Positions 56,949-62,397 are shown, numbered from the stretch's first letter. The stretch is DNA of 64,000 bases from Anomaloglossus baeobatrachus (GCF_048569485.1 NC_134355.1:660786215-660850214), one strand, 5' to 3'. The notes: generated by a model not told the origin, from the letters alone. Program-made: numbers and translations.

Positions 56949-59721
56949 TACATTAATTAACAAATAAAAGTTCAATAATTCAAAACCACAACTCAGGACA
57001 AACCTGCATATGGCTGTGTCGATGGTAAAATAAAAAAGTTGTGACTGTTGAAAAGTAAGCAGAAAAAAAATAAAACTAGACATGTCTCTTATAGGTTAAA
57101 TTGATGTCTTAGACCTAATGAAGCTGGTGTATTTGCCTTTAAAATGTAAGAATAGCTGTATATATTTTTTGAATGTTCATAGCTTAATCTTCAGTTCAGT
57201 ATGTTATGAGTCCAAGTAATAAAATAAAAATAAAAAAGCTCTTACAATTATGTAAAGTATAAGCTATATTGTGTATCAAAATTGAGCTAATGAACGTGAA
57301 CAGTACATTTCTCTGTGAACCCTCAATCTACTGAGGTGTTCATTGTTGACATGAAAAAAAAATGTCATGCATCTCTATTTTTCAGGATGAAAACAATAGA
57401 CATTTCAAAGGAGGATTCTAACCAAGCTCCAAACCAAAATCTAAATATATTTCATAGATCGTAGAATGGTAGATTTGGGACCTATAGGGCCATCGGGTCC
57501 AACCCCCTGCAATTGCAGGTTTTCCTAAATCATCCCAGCTGTTACGGTTGCTGCGAGCACTGGAGACTATGTCCAGATTTCTTGCTACTGCACATGTGCG
57601 AGCGCTGGAGACTAAGTCCAGATTTCTTGCTACTGCACATGTGCGAGCGCTGGAGACTAAGTCCAGATTTCTTGCTACTGCACATGTGCGAGCGCCGGAG
57701 ACTAAGTCCAATCTTGGAGCCATTGCACATGTGCGGGTGACATCATCGCTGACACGAGGTCACATGTCTCTGACACCTTCTATGCCGATTGGTCGCTGGT
57801 CATGTGCTTGTGACGTCTTGCTCGGTGATAGGCCAGCATGACGTCACTCCTGTCGTTCTGGAAGCGGATTGGCTCTGGTGTCCTCCATCTTGGATGAGGC
57901 ACAGAGTCTATATAAGACCCTGACACACGCCGCATGGTGCTCAGTCCTCTTGGTTCATGCATATGAGTAGACGCTCTGTGCGCGTTCCTCTAGGCATTCC
58001 TCTGTCTATGCTAGGTGAGCGCTACCGGCAGGGTAGCGTTCTTATACCTTACAGCTTCGGCTGCTGTCCGTATCCTTACCTCTTAGGGGAGCGGACATAG
58101 GCAGGTGCCTGAGGCACATGGTCTGGCTGGGCCTTGTGATTGTACTCGTAGGTGGACGTTGCCGCTAGGGTAACGTTCCTTATACTGCGTCTGGCAGTTG
58201 TTCGTATCCTCGCACACTAGGGGAGCGAACAGAGGTAGGAGCTTTGTGCGGCTTACGCTGCTGTTCGTCTCTTTTGCACCACTAGAAGAGCGGACCTAGG
58301 CAGGTGCCATATCTAGTGGTTCGTGTCCTCGCACACTAGTGGAGCGAACGCAGGTAGGAGCTTTGTGCGGCTTACGCTGCTGTTCGTCTCTTTTGCACCA
58401 CTAGAAGAGCGGACCTAGGTAGGTGCCATTTCGCACACATTGCCTTTGTCTCTGTGATTGTTGGCAGGGATCATTCCACACACCCTCCAAGTAAGGGAGG
58501 AATTGCTTTACTTTCTTATTATATCCTTCTGTGAGTTAACAGAGGTATTGCACTCTGCCATAGTCTGCAGCAAAGTCTTTGCACGGTGGACCCTGACTGT
58601 CTGATACTCCTTTCGGTTATTATCAGACAGCCCCCCGTAACACCAGCTATATGTTTATCCAGTTTCCACTTGAAGATTTATATTGATGGAGAGATCACTA
58701 CCTCCCATGGTTGCATGTTCCACTCTCTGACTGCCCTCACAACCTCCCGTGGTCACCTGTTCCACTCTCTGACTGCCCTCACTACCTCCCGTGGTCGCCT
58801 GTTCTACTCTCTGACTGCCCTCACTGCCAGAAAGTTTTTCCTAATGTCTAATCTGAATCTCCTTCCATTTAGTTTCATCCCATTGCTTCTTGTACTTCCT
58901 TGTGCTAATGAGAATAGGGTGGTTCCCTCTGCACTGTGACTTCCTTTCAGATAATTGTAGACCGCTATTAAGTCTCCTCTCAGCCTTCCCTTTTGCAAAC
59001 TAAACATCCCTAGTTCTTTTTGCCGGTCTTCATCTGACATGGTTTGTAGACCTTCTACCATCTTGGTTGCTCTTCTCTGGACTTGCTCCAATATATCGAT
59101 GTCTTTCTTGAATTGGGGTGCCCAGAACTGTACACAGTATGCCAGGTGGGGTCTGACCAGGGCAGAGTAATGGCCTCTCTTGATCTAGATTCAATACTTG
59201 TCTTGATACATCCCAGAATTTTGTTGGCCTTTTTAGCTGCAGCTCCGCACTGTTGGCTCAAATGGAATCTGGGATCTACTATTATGCCTAAGTCCTTTTC
59301 CCCGGTGCTATCACCTAGTTCTATTCCTCCCATACTATATATGCTTTTTACATTTCTTTAACCCAGATATAGGACATTGCATTTGTCCCTCTTAAACACC
59401 ATTCTGTTTGCCTCGGCCCATTGTTCGAGAGTGTCTAGTGTTCGAGTGTGTTAAGAAGGTAAAATGGGGAAGAAACATGATAATTGGTTGTGCTAGATAT
59501 CAAACTCAGCTTTGCCACAAATGTATCGGTACATCATCTAATACCTCCTTTTGTTTCACCAGGAATGAATCAATAAGATTCCTTTGGTCATTTATGTCCA
59601 GTTCTTTCTTCTGGTTGGTGAAGGTCTCTCGAATGAACACGTGCATTTCCTCGACATTCCTGGCCACTGTTCTTTGCACTCTGGAACACCAGCGCATCAC
59701 AGATGGAAATGCGTTGTACAG
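26928..59721 (-). CDS. CYP2-family cytochrome P450, exons 5-9 (5' part outside window)
   Basis: Five exons in order (59545-59721, 54591-54732, 52022-52206, 33832-33973, 26928-27106) total 825 bases, which is 274 codons plus stop with no lesion. Sizes 177, 142, 185, 142 and 179 and their phases match the nine-exon CYP2 plan. Motifs are AGMETT (I-helix oxygen activation), EIQR (ExxR), EFYPGHFLD and FSAGKRSCAG (heme-thiolate Cys). Microsomal P450s are heme monooxygenases anchored in the ER and fed by P450 reductase. Intron 7 is 18 kb and holds Ngaro copy 2 and an LTR element. Subfamily and substrate cannot be read. Exons 1-4, the membrane anchor and the promoter lie right of the window. A possible polyadenylation signal is at 26419-26424, weakly supported. 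Confidence 0.93.
27480..28325 (+). mobile_element. LINE 3' end fragment (CR1/L2-like tail) split by a MITE
   Basis: The text around GCCTGGATGCCTTTCTTGAA, GTTGATCCAGGGAACTAGTC and CTTCCTCTGGATCAACATG is a conserved LINE 3' tail common in fish and amphibians. It ends in a short ATACTATGATACTATGA repeat. A MITE occupies 27704-28279 and the tail resumes after it. Only 3' sequence is present; the rest is 5'-truncated. Confidence 0.7.
27704..28279. mobile_element. Inverted-repeat MITE, Harbinger-like
   Basis: The left end AAGGGGTACTTTGCACACTA and the right end TAGTGTGCAAAGTACCCCTT are complementary, with TTA/TAA at the edges. The arms contain CGATGTCGTAG/CTATGACATC blocks also seen in the MITEs at 50.2, 51.0 and 62.5 kb. 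It has no coding capacity. It is inserted in a LINE tail. Confidence 0.78.
28580..30298. repeat. Head-to-head and tandem composite repeat with 16-bp target duplication
   Basis: One unit in plus orientation (about 28580-29080) faces about three tandem units in the opposite orientation (starts near 29094, 29535 and 29968, spacing about 435-440). The outer ends are complementary (AAAAAACAAAAAAGC). The 16 bases TTATTAAGCTATGCTG occur at both flanks (28564-28579 and 30299-30314), so the whole composite went in as one event. No protein is encoded. The long duplication suggests LINE- or Penelope-style target-primed insertion, despite inverted ends. Confidence 0.75.
30315..30764. other. Intron 8 sequence, nothing recognised
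   Basis: No coding or repeat signal is seen between the composite repeat and the hAT-like element. Confidence 0.45.
31408..31870. repeat. VNTR array of TGTCTGTGTATAC-like units
   Basis: Several tens of units mix TGTCTG and TGTATAC steps over about 460 bases. The array is open in several plus frames as a Cys/Leu/Ser/Tyr/Val repeat, which is an artefact of the unit and not a gene. Confidence 0.93.
32104..32545. repeat. Tandem repeats of 70 bp and about 120 bp
   Basis: A 70-base unit (GGCTGTCCGTGCAGGCTGAC..) occurs about 2.5 times from 32125. It is followed by two copies of a roughly 120-base unit containing GCTCATGGCGTCATCGTTAA. Confidence 0.85.
32612..32646. repeat. (CT)n microsatellite
   Basis: About 17 uninterrupted CT units follow ACAGTTTT within the hAT-like element. 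Confidence 0.93.
32728..33215. repeat. Degenerate minisatellite, CATATATACCAGGATGGGG-like units
   Basis: About twenty diverged units of 17-35 bases with the shared text ATATACCAGGATG and CCATGATGGGG. Similar units appear at 60.16-60.26 kb. Confidence 0.8.
33832..33973 (-). CDS. P450 exon 8
   Basis: The exon is exactly 142 bases, as is usual for CYP2 exon 8. The acceptor CATTTTTAG precedes GGAACACATG and the donor is GTGAGTT. It encodes [15 protein letters not shown], then [17 protein letters not shown] (meander region before the heme loop), ending PFSAG across the exon 9 junction. Phases join exon 7 (phase 0) and exon 9 (one base carried over). Confidence 0.95.
33974..34927. other. Intron 7 sequence with (TC)-rich tract at 34440-34590
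   Basis: A CT-rich low-complexity stretch spans about 150 bases. Otherwise no gene or recognisable repeat is seen. Confidence 0.6.
34928..35526. mobile_element. Palindromic MITE, AAAGGGAACCTGTCACCAC ends
   Basis: The left arm starts AAAGGGAACCTGTCACCAC and the right arm is its complement. TTA and TAA flank it, as in Harbinger-like MITEs. The interior is also palindromic (AAACCGCGGTGCATGACGCG and its complement). It is one of the common amphibian MITE types and has no coding capacity. Confidence 0.85.
35527..36342. other. Intron 7 sequence, no gene seen
   Basis: AT-rich sequence without motifs that I recognise, ending at the LTR element. Confidence 0.45.
36343..37571 (-). repeat. 3' LTR of the non-autonomous element
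   Basis: It is 1229 bases, TGTGTCGCC..GCGACA in minus-strand reading, the same length as the partner at 39614-40842. An AATAAA on the minus strand lies near its downstream end (about 36509). Confidence 0.93.
37572..37582 (-). promoter_or_regulatory. Polypurine tract
   Basis: On the minus strand the run AAGGGGGAA directly precedes the TG of the 3' LTR. This is the standard plus-strand priming site. Confidence 0.75.
38237..39313 (-). CDS. 358-residue ORF of the non-autonomous LTR element, unknown function
   Basis: The single ORF begins [14 protein letters not shown] about 300 bases inside the 5' LTR. It is acidic and Pro/Ala-rich with two predicted amphipathic helices ([19 protein letters not shown] and [20 protein letters not shown]). 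Each helix is followed by a similar DPR..GPSA..EGPG..PLPLL stretch, so the protein looks like an internal duplication of a unit of about 160-180 residues. It has no zinc knuckle, protease DTG, RT YxDD or integrase motif. It could be a diverged Gag-like structural protein or an acquired gene. I do not recognise it. Confidence 0.65.
   Translation of the reverse strand: MYNPTPNEEAPAPGTATWLRDRTVPLSNRLQAHMQLLLEEWETDIADVVAAMWRREAEEDLEERVSDPRPCIPEGSAVGAEGPGRLPLTLPLSLLPVIAAAAPPLGPLPTQPVAIPCPAAPVDQPAADDRDVPEVCQREPLEPRPLNSMVPEVPIETVPDPEPEAVAWMKALVMQFHQRQQDQIFRMMEQWTNEVEELLTTAPRYGGGMDVAEPTGDPRHYVLPGPSAAAEGPGLVSAYASPLPLLMRRLNVSSPNLLLRATAEGAEVLDVGGQEAATAGGNPPDAEARDDDSGPSPGSAAEFEEASERSHYVGAPVVVHAPCTGGNEYRVPLSPQACQCMLDMLVEGDGAAFAEGLK
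39501..39521. promoter_or_regulatory. E2F-like and YY1-like composite in the leader
   Basis: TTTCGCGCC fits the E2F consensus and AAGATGGCGGC fits YY1, side by side. The same pair, slightly changed, is in the leader of the gag-bearing relative at 10467-10487. Its persistence in two elements with different coding content suggests that it matters for transcription or RNA function. This is inference. Confidence 0.5.
39614..40842 (-). repeat. 5' LTR of the non-autonomous element
   Basis: It is 1229 bases and matches 36343-37571. It is the upstream LTR in minus-strand reading and should hold the element's promoter. Confidence 0.93.
40843..41854 (-). repeat. LTR of the second gypsy-like family
   Basis: It is related to 11739-13010, with shared text around GATGCCACCTGAGG.., CTCCACAGG.. 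and GACTGAAGCCTCAGGGG. It begins TGTGCCACCCCTGAGG on the minus strand. The non-autonomous element abuts its left side at the CATG target, so that element may have landed in or beside it. It is probably a solo LTR; the left edge is uncertain. Confidence 0.55.
41855..42927. other. Intron 7 sequence, no gene recognised
   Basis: Moderately GC-rich sequence that could be an unclassified repeat (minus strand rich in CTCCTG/CCTGCC text), followed by AT-rich sequence up to the Ngaro element. Confidence 0.4.
42928..43158 (+). repeat. Ngaro copy 2, A1 repeat
   Basis: It is 231 bases, starts GAAGGGCAGTGAGCCCCATA and matches A2 at 48869-49099. Confidence 0.92.
43188..45248 (+). CDS. Ngaro copy 2, Gag-like protein
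   Basis: A start at 43188 ([14 protein letters not shown]) is preferred over the Met at 43170 because the counterpart in copy 1 begins at the same MADL. The protein has an Arg/Ser-rich region (RSRSPYGDP), a long disordered Gly/Ser/Gln-rich part, and a charged helix (EKEKEKEDE). A conserved globular part follows ([51 protein letters not shown]). At the C-terminus there is a CCCH finger ([19 protein letters not shown]) plus [13 protein letters not shown]. Length is 686 residues. It probably coats element RNA. The CCCH finger in place of a plain CCHC knuckle is unusual for a Gag. Confidence 0.82.
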   Translation: MADLNALLEMVRGASSVLGVDALRQQLVAVCGAGAVPPAAPAPGPLLRARRARPPERYSPSWRGRVRSRSPYGDPLGQRSPPSYQGELPAAGRNPRRRSRGSGVGGASARSTSGPRPAQSRTGAAITAAPSEVPAGGSAHRSRSWTETPCRRQGRATGRKMGAEGSGDVRSSEEGYGGLQARMRSTVTVPTSEDRAGGGSQRGSDAARSSCSRQGGSPLRAAGGTAVQQAPVHTARKDGGRAPRREKRKRSSRSRPEEQGAVTVGVDGRQVRAVPSLVPPEDFGSTSDSGGDDGAMAAAGRTERQQEDRGTAVPASVHRQPGEQTTEMFNAVCSESGGGGSVAGSVAQGASVVGQSGLPGPEFWGQLLGVLQGLSAERVSRIGPGAPVGAWVGPTEVVQTEASVSGVTVRDPTSAGGAGPAASGAADVGASKEAEKEKEKEDEVVCLDDRARSEIYVCFEGQLGVHLKKEVREKIWKGEYVEIFSLLPLEKFNLDKVKPSDTKKEKEDEEKRRYRLIPRTFTNWLQAFAILASVIGEKEPEHCSALFGYMDAIGEAYRVYGGLGWLRYDEQFRQWKALRPGVQWGHKDISLWMRLMTAPAQPFRGGAGSSGASGGSPAGQKKGACWQYNEGQCKFGASCRFKHECSGCGGSHSLARCFKKVKGKAGEGSGKRDDASEGRGDASLFK
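45205..46790 (+). pseudogene. Ngaro copy 2, RT-RNase H region
   Basis: RT blocks include [26 protein letters not shown] (palm Asp), [13 protein letters not shown] and [10 protein letters not shown] (catalytic pair). RNase H follows with [31 protein letters not shown] and [16 protein letters not shown]. It overlaps the end of the Gag-like part and the start of the recombinase part, as is common in DIRS-order elements. It is a fossil part. Confidence 0.88.
46706..47677 (+). CDS. Ngaro copy 2, tyrosine recombinase
   Basis: The 323-residue reading has an N-terminal helical core-binding half ([18 protein letters not shown]) and the catalytic half with [14 protein letters not shown] (Arg I), [17 protein letters not shown] (HxxR) and [15 protein letters not shown] (Tyr nucleophile). 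In this class the enzyme joins a circular DNA copy to the genome. The overlap with the RT-RNase H region and the close spacing to the hydrolase fit a polycistronic-like retroelement RNA. Confidence 0.9.
   Translation: MQVQEAGAGSGRGWRTLPGMAVGPDIGVAFEGIRRSVSEATWCRYLAVWKESAELERGDFMETGYKGRVLGVLMFISGDFSAGRSVSVIGGKLAALAFLFQMQGVRDATKDFLVRQAMKGFRKGAQSRDMRRPVSLPLLGRLVGCLGELCSSPYERVLFSVAFVLAFFGAFRIGELVSPTKQAMGGLLMEDIMLGEDRVECRLCFSKTDQRGRGRLVVLFALPGHQLCPVVQVSEFLKVRGGYPGVFLRYAGSLALSRYQFIAVLKTALARVAEEPSEYGSHSLRIGAATEAARWGLNEDCIRRIGRWESSRFRLYIRPHLVR
47725..48372 (+). CDS. Ngaro copy 2, SGNH hydrolase
   Basis: The 215-residue reading carries a hydrophobic N-terminal stretch ([17 protein letters not shown]). 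SGNH blocks follow: [10 protein letters not shown] (Ser of block I), HVGGNDLGV (Gly-Asn-Asp of block III) and [11 protein letters not shown] (Asp-x-x-His of block V), so Ser, Asn, Asp and His are all present. Such a hydrolase is a known accessory of Ngaro elements; its substrate is unknown. The hydrophobic lead may be non-coding sequence read through, since an acceptor-like TTTTGTAG lies just before GGCCATGCC at 47782. Confidence 0.85.
   Translation: MTIFFLAVAVFIRGCLYFVGPCLVWILGHSYVYWGALRADVRHDGRQLGVSLTEARVKWLGIRGMTWGRVRPEVAYYSRMDRDPDVLILHVGGNDLGVRSARELKRDIKLDLLHLWRAFLGIVIVCSDIIARTQWRFGRSVDCINRARSKLNQAIGRFVARNGGLVVRHRELEESTEQYLRRDGVHLTDVGLDLWMLGLRDGLEQALGVWGARAK
48396..48868 (+). repeat. Ngaro copy 2, B1 repeat
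   Basis: It is 473 bases, matches B2 at 49266-49738, and ends GATGCGTCAA directly against A2. Confidence 0.92.
48869..49099 (+). repeat. Ngaro copy 2, A2 repeat
   Basis: It is 231 bases and matches A1 at 42928. It is followed by a spacer with two poly-A runs (49131-49150 and 49171-49184). Confidence 0.92.
49266..49738 (+). repeat. Ngaro copy 2, B2 repeat (3' end)
   Basis: It is 473 bases and matches B1. Its end GATGCGTCAA is the right boundary of the element. AATAAA near 49627 may be the polyadenylation signal. Confidence 0.92.
49739..50158. other. Intron 7 sequence, no gene seen
   Basis: Contains text (GGCCACGTGCACATG..GAGTTTTTT) repeated loosely near 51635-51680, so probably a decayed MITE. 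Nothing else is recognised. Confidence 0.4.
50159..50744. mobile_element. Harbinger-like MITE 1 of an abutting trio
   Basis: The ends AGGCGGGCTTTGCACG and its complement are bounded by TAA/TTA. The arms carry GCGACATC and CGATGTTGATGG-like blocks. It has no coding capacity. Confidence 0.8.
50743..51037. mobile_element. Near-perfect palindromic MITE 2 of the trio
   Basis: GGCTATGTGTCCACGTTGC on the left is mirrored by GCAACGTGGACACATAGCC on the right. The palindrome continues through CTGCAGCGTTTAATGCC and beyond, leaving only a short centre. It shares its boundary bases with the two neighbours. Confidence 0.88.
51037..51634. mobile_element. Harbinger-like MITE 3 of the trio
   Basis: The ends AAGGGGGCTTTACACGCTAC and GCGTGTAAAGCCCCCTTTA are complementary and TTA-bounded. 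Interior palindromic blocks (ATTATCGCTACGGCAGC) are shared with MITE 1 (TTATCGCTACGGCAGC), so the two belong to one group. Confidence 0.83.
52022..52206 (-). CDS. P450 exon 7
   Basis: The acceptor GTGAAATAG precedes AAAAGGTCC and the donor is GTAAGAAA. The exon is 185 bases, one codon shorter than the usual 188 of CYP2. It encodes [30 protein letters not shown] (K-helix ExxR as EIQR), [18 protein letters not shown] and ends LPK in phase 0. The two leading bases complete the Lys codon begun in exon 6. Confidence 0.95.
52207..52559. other. Intron 6 sequence, no gene seen
   Basis: AT-rich sequence without recognisable motifs. Confidence 0.45.
52560..52720 (-). mobile_element. Penelope-like element tail remnant
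   Basis: On the minus strand AAGAAGAAGTTGTATATGCT leads into CCGAAACGCGTAGAAC. This is a common amphibian tail block that resembles a decayed hammerhead, with GAAAC and GCGUA present but the CUGAUGA core lost. There is no coding sequence. Confidence 0.5.
52721..53210. other. Repeat-like intron 6 sequence, unclassified
   Basis: Text rich in CAGG, GGTCA and AGAGCAGGCAGAGGTCA resembles LTR or leader sequence of amphibian retroelements, but no ends can be defined. Confidence 0.35.
53211..54317 (+). repeat. LTR of a gypsy-like family, probably solo
   Basis: It aligns with 18183-18952 in the middle (CACACCAGTG.., GGTGGCAGA.GTTGGTC-like, GGCTAGGTGGCAGATGGTGG) and at the right end (CCCGGGTCCGG, CCCTCGAGCCAC, GGATCCGGACCCGAGCAG). 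It ends GGGCGGCACA at 54317. The left edge is uncertain. It lies in intron 6, antisense to the gene. It is a fossil. Confidence 0.6.
54591..54732 (-). CDS. P450 exon 6 (I-helix)
   Basis: The exon is exactly 142 bases. The acceptor AAACGTTAG precedes GAAAAGCC and the donor is GTAAGAC. It encodes [18 protein letters not shown] and [17 protein letters not shown]. Within that, AGMETT is the (A/G)Gx(E/D)T(T/S) oxygen-activation motif. It ends KYPEIQ plus one base carried into exon 7. Confidence 0.96.
54940..56790. mobile_element. Large inverted-repeat non-autonomous element with 91-bp tandem repeats
   Basis: The left part (ACAGGTCCCCGCGACGCGTC, TCTGCTTCCGCGTCCGATC) reappears as its complement at 56615-56690. 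A middle block (GTCATAGCC..GACTGGTC-like) is also inverted between about 55230-55340 and 56485-56570. The left end GTGATGGGCAAACC is hAT-like; the right end has decayed. It has no transposase. Confidence 0.6.
56243..56520. repeat. Three tandem 91-bp units
   Basis: The unit GGTACTGGGTGATTCGATGC.. through ..AACCATGTGACCAGTC repeats with period about 91. It lies within the right arm of the inverted-repeat element. Confidence 0.9.
56791..57453. other. Intron 5 sequence with (AAT)n at 56916-56953
   Basis: AT-rich sequence with an AAT/TAA microsatellite of about 12 units. No gene is seen. Confidence 0.6.
57540..58642 (+). repeat. Solo LTR with perfect 5-bp target duplication
   Basis: It runs TGTTACGG to CCGTAACA and is flanked by CCAGC on both sides (57535-57539 and 58643-58647). 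The CR1 tail reads continuously across the site without it. A TATATAAG box near 57910 puts the promoter on the plus strand. It contains a 45-bp tandem array and a second direct repeat of about 120-130 bases (around 58200-58440). It is a fossil from LTR-LTR recombination. Confidence 0.88.
57557..57735. repeat. Four tandem 45-bp units in the solo LTR
   Basis: The unit GAGACTAWGTCCAGATTTCT.. with GCACATGTGCGAGCGC repeats every 45 bases, the last unit diverged. It lies upstream of the TATA-like box, where enhancer repeats often occur in LTRs. Confidence 0.9.
58680..59361 (-). pseudogene. CR1 ORF2 C-terminal remnant
   Basis: The readable parts are [20 protein letters not shown] (end of the RT) and [39 protein letters not shown] and [13 protein letters not shown], which are typical of the CR1 C-terminal segment. 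Frame changes separate the parts (near 59080). It is orientated like the P450 gene. Confidence 0.88.
59545..59721 (-). CDS. P450 exon 5
   Basis: The exon is exactly 177 bases. The acceptor CATTGTAG precedes CTGTACAACG and the donor is GTATTAG. It encodes [32 protein letters not shown] and [19 protein letters not shown], the usual CYP2 F-G to H region. It joins exon 6 in phase 0. It is the first exon in view; exon 4 (expected 161 bases) was not found in 59.7-64 kb. Confidence 0.95.
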
Positions 59722-60275
59722 CTACAATGAATGAAGAATAGATGAATAGTCCTGGAAATTAAAAATGTAATTGTTCAAACACCATTTGTCATATATGCAA
59801 GATATTGAATAGGTGCTACCCATGACTGAAATAATTTTCGTCACAGAGGGTGTGAACAGAACCGGGCCCATGTATGAAGGGAGGTCGTAGAACGGATATT
59901 CAGCTAAAATGCATTGCGGCGCATTGACCTGTTGGGTCGCTGTACCATAATACATGCTGCTGGCCAATGAGAAGCCAGCATGTGACTTTGGCGTGCAAGT
60001 CACTGGCTGTGCATTGCACTGACATCATGCACTGATCATTGCTTGCACGTTGAAGTCAGCTTCTGACTCCTGCACTGCTACAGAAGATGATGCGGAGTCG
60101 CGTTGGATCAGGGGAAGATGAGAAGAATTGTTTATTTTTTTGATGGGTTAAAGAACAGGGACACATATACCAGGATGGAGGACAGATATACCATAATAGG
60201 GAAGATATATACCAGAATGTGGGACATATAATTTACCAGGATGAGGTACATATACAGTATACCAAGATGGACATA
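59722..60275. other. Intron sequence with unclassified repeats
   Basis: The minus strand of 59.9-60.2 kb shares blocks with 17.8-18.2 kb, and 60160-60260 holds a few CATATATACCAGGATG units like those at 32.7-33.2 kb. No gene is seen. Confidence 0.45.
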
Positions 60276-60416
60276 GTGCTCCAGCAGAACAACAACCCAA
60301 AGCATACATCAAGATGGCTGAATGACAGTGAAAAAGAGGTGCTAGATTGGCCCCCACAGTCCTCAGACCTTAACCCAATCCAATACTTGTGGGTAGAGTT
60401 GAAGAAACAGCTTTAG
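60276..60416 (+). pseudogene. Tc1 transposase C-terminal scrap
   Basis: It reads LQQNNNPKHTSRWLNDSEK then WPPQSSDLNPIQYLWVELKK, the end of a Tc1 catalytic domain from a lineage other than the copy at 15266. The Glu of the triad is replaced (IQYLW for IEHLW-like) and the rest is missing. Confidence 0.85.
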
Positions 60417-61704
60417 GCTTGAAACACACATCCGTGAAACACGTGCGTGTTTGGTCCGTTTCCGTGTATACTGGAGACACGGCCGCGGGTAACCTCAGTG
60501 ACAGCAGCTGATCGCGCTACTCATCTCATTAGCTGCGTGGAGGTGACCGGAGCGGCGGTGTCTTCTGCAGCTCCGGTCACCTCCATGCAGCAGAGCTGGA
60601 TGCGACGCTGGAGTCCGTGGATTACGCCGGACATGGAGGGTTTGTCGGGGTTAATAAATTGGTAATGAGGGAATTTGTTTGTGTTTTTTATTTCTAATAA
60701 AGGATTTTTTCAGGTGTGTGTGTTTTTTTACTGTCACTTACAGATTAATCATGGAAGGTGTCTCATAGACGCCTGACATGATTAATCTAGGACTTATTGG
60801 CAGCTATGGGCTGCCAATAACTCCTTATTACCCCGATTTGCCAACGCACCAGGGTAAATCGGGAAGAGCCGGGTACAGCCCCAGAACTGTCGCATATAAT
60901 GTATGCGGCAATTCTGGGAGGCTGCTGACTGATATTGTTAGGGTGGGGGGCTCCCCATAACGTGGAGCTCCCCATCCTGAGAATACCAGCCTTCAGCCGT
61001 ATGGCTTTATCTGGCTGGTTTTAAAATGGGGGGAACCGCACGCCGTTTTTTTAAATTATTTATTTATTTATTTCACTGCACAGTATAGACACGCCCACCG
61101 GCTGCTGTGATTGGGTACAGTTAGACAGCTGTCACTCAGCGTGGTGGGCGTGTGTGACTGCAACCAATCACAGGCGCCGGTGGGCGGGGAAAGCAGGGAA
61201 TACGAGATTGATTAATGGGCGGCCGGCTTTTTCAAATTAGAAAAAGCCGCCGAAGCAGTGTGAACGCCGTGCAGCGCCGGTGATCGGGGAACGGTGAGTA
61301 TGAGAGAGGGGGGGACACTTCAGTCACTCGGGGGATTAGCGGTCACCGGTGAATCCTTCACAGGTGACCGCTAATCAGTACACGGCACACAGACAGAGCC
61401 GCAGCATGAATATGAAGTCGGGTGAAGTTCACCCGAGTTCATTCTCTTCTCGCTACTCTGTCTTCCGACATGTAGTAACGACATTTTGCATCACACACGT
61501 ACATTTCACACGGACAACACATACACATGTCAGTTATTTCACTCACGCACACACGGACATTCCACACGCACATACGGCTAGCATACGGGATACACACGCA
61601 GGCCACACATACCATAAAAACGGACATAAAAAACGGAAAACGGACCCGAAAAACGGCCCGTTTTACACGGACGTGGTTTTCACGGATGTGTGGCGGAGCC
61701 CTTA
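60417..61704. mobile_element. 1.3-kb non-autonomous inverted-repeat transposon
   Basis: The left end (AGGCTTGAAACACACATCCG, TGAAACACGTGCGTG) and the right end (CACGGACGTGG, CACGGATGTGTGGCGGAGCC) are inverted copies. TTA lies at both edges, which suggests a 3-bp target and a Harbinger-like origin. It has no transposase. Two CA/ACACGGACAT-rich stretches give open frames without meaning. Confidence 0.65.
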
Positions 61705-62040
61705 AATATATCCAAGTGAGTTGATCAGTATGCACCAACTTTGGTCAAGACATGCAAGAATCTAATTGAGAGCCCAGAAGTATTCAAGCAGTGTTGAAAG
61801 CCAAAGATGTAATTACAAAATACTAACAAAATAACAAAAATTAGAATTTAATTTTTTAGGAACAAAACAGTAACAATGCAGTGAGATGACAAGAATCTGC
61901 ATAACTAATCACATGCTAAATAGTTGGAAGTCAAATTTATGTATGAGATAATCAAGATGATTGTCTATAAAATAATCGTAGTCTCAAGCTCAAAGCTGCA
62001 GAGGATGGTGAGATATGGGGCCTGGAAGTCAGAAGGTCAA
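61705..62040. other. Intron sequence, no gene seen
   Basis: AT-rich sequence; nothing recognised. Confidence 0.45.
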
Positions 62041-62172
62041 AACATTGTTACCCTTTTGATCTTCATTGTATATCAGGAAGGAGCCCAGGATGGGGCATAT
62101 TGGTACAGGATAGGGTACACTACACAATGGGGGAGGTGGGCAACACACATGGCATTATAGGTTTTAAAATGC

Positions 62173-62397
62173 TACAATAATAATATTTATCCACTTATAT
62201 AGTGCTATATCATACATCAGTACCACAGTCCTTATTCTGGCTCACAATCTAAATTCCCTAAGTCTTTGGAATGTGGGAGGAAACCCACGCTAGCATGGGG
62301 AGAACATACAACCTACTTGCAGATGTTGTCCTTATTGGGATTTGAACTCCAAACCTTGCAAGACTGCTGTGCTAACCACAGAGCCACTGTGCTGACC
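62173..62397 (-). mobile_element. tRNA-derived SINE
   Basis: On the minus strand the head has an A-box-like GTGGCTCTGTGGTTAGC (62371-62387) and a B-box-like GGAGTTCAAATCCC (62337-62350). A body (GTGGGTTTCCTCCCACATTC) and the TATATAAGTGGATAAATATT tail follow. It is a fuller member of the family whose tail is at 15648-15875. Confidence 0.8.

Larger units (their letters stand above)
57454..59440 (-). mobile_element. CR1 LINE 3' fragment, split by a solo LTR
   Basis: The minus strand carries the end of the RT ORF and a 3' tail. The tail (CGTAGAATGGTAGATTTGGG, CATCGGGTCCAACCCCCTGC) is the classic CR1 3' end. The LTR at 57540-58642 interrupts the tail. The fragment is 5'-truncated near 59440, and many lesions are present. 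Confidence 0.88.

Noticed and set aside
57418-57841. Repeated [15 protein letters not shown] frame as a coding repeat
   Set aside because: It is the 45-bp LTR tandem unit (a multiple of three) read through. There is no further coding context and it lies within a solo LTR.
61349-61738. 118- and 99-codon frames rich in His/Thr or Cys/Val
   Set aside because: They come from ACACACGGACAT-type low-complexity sequence in the arm of a MITE-like transposon.
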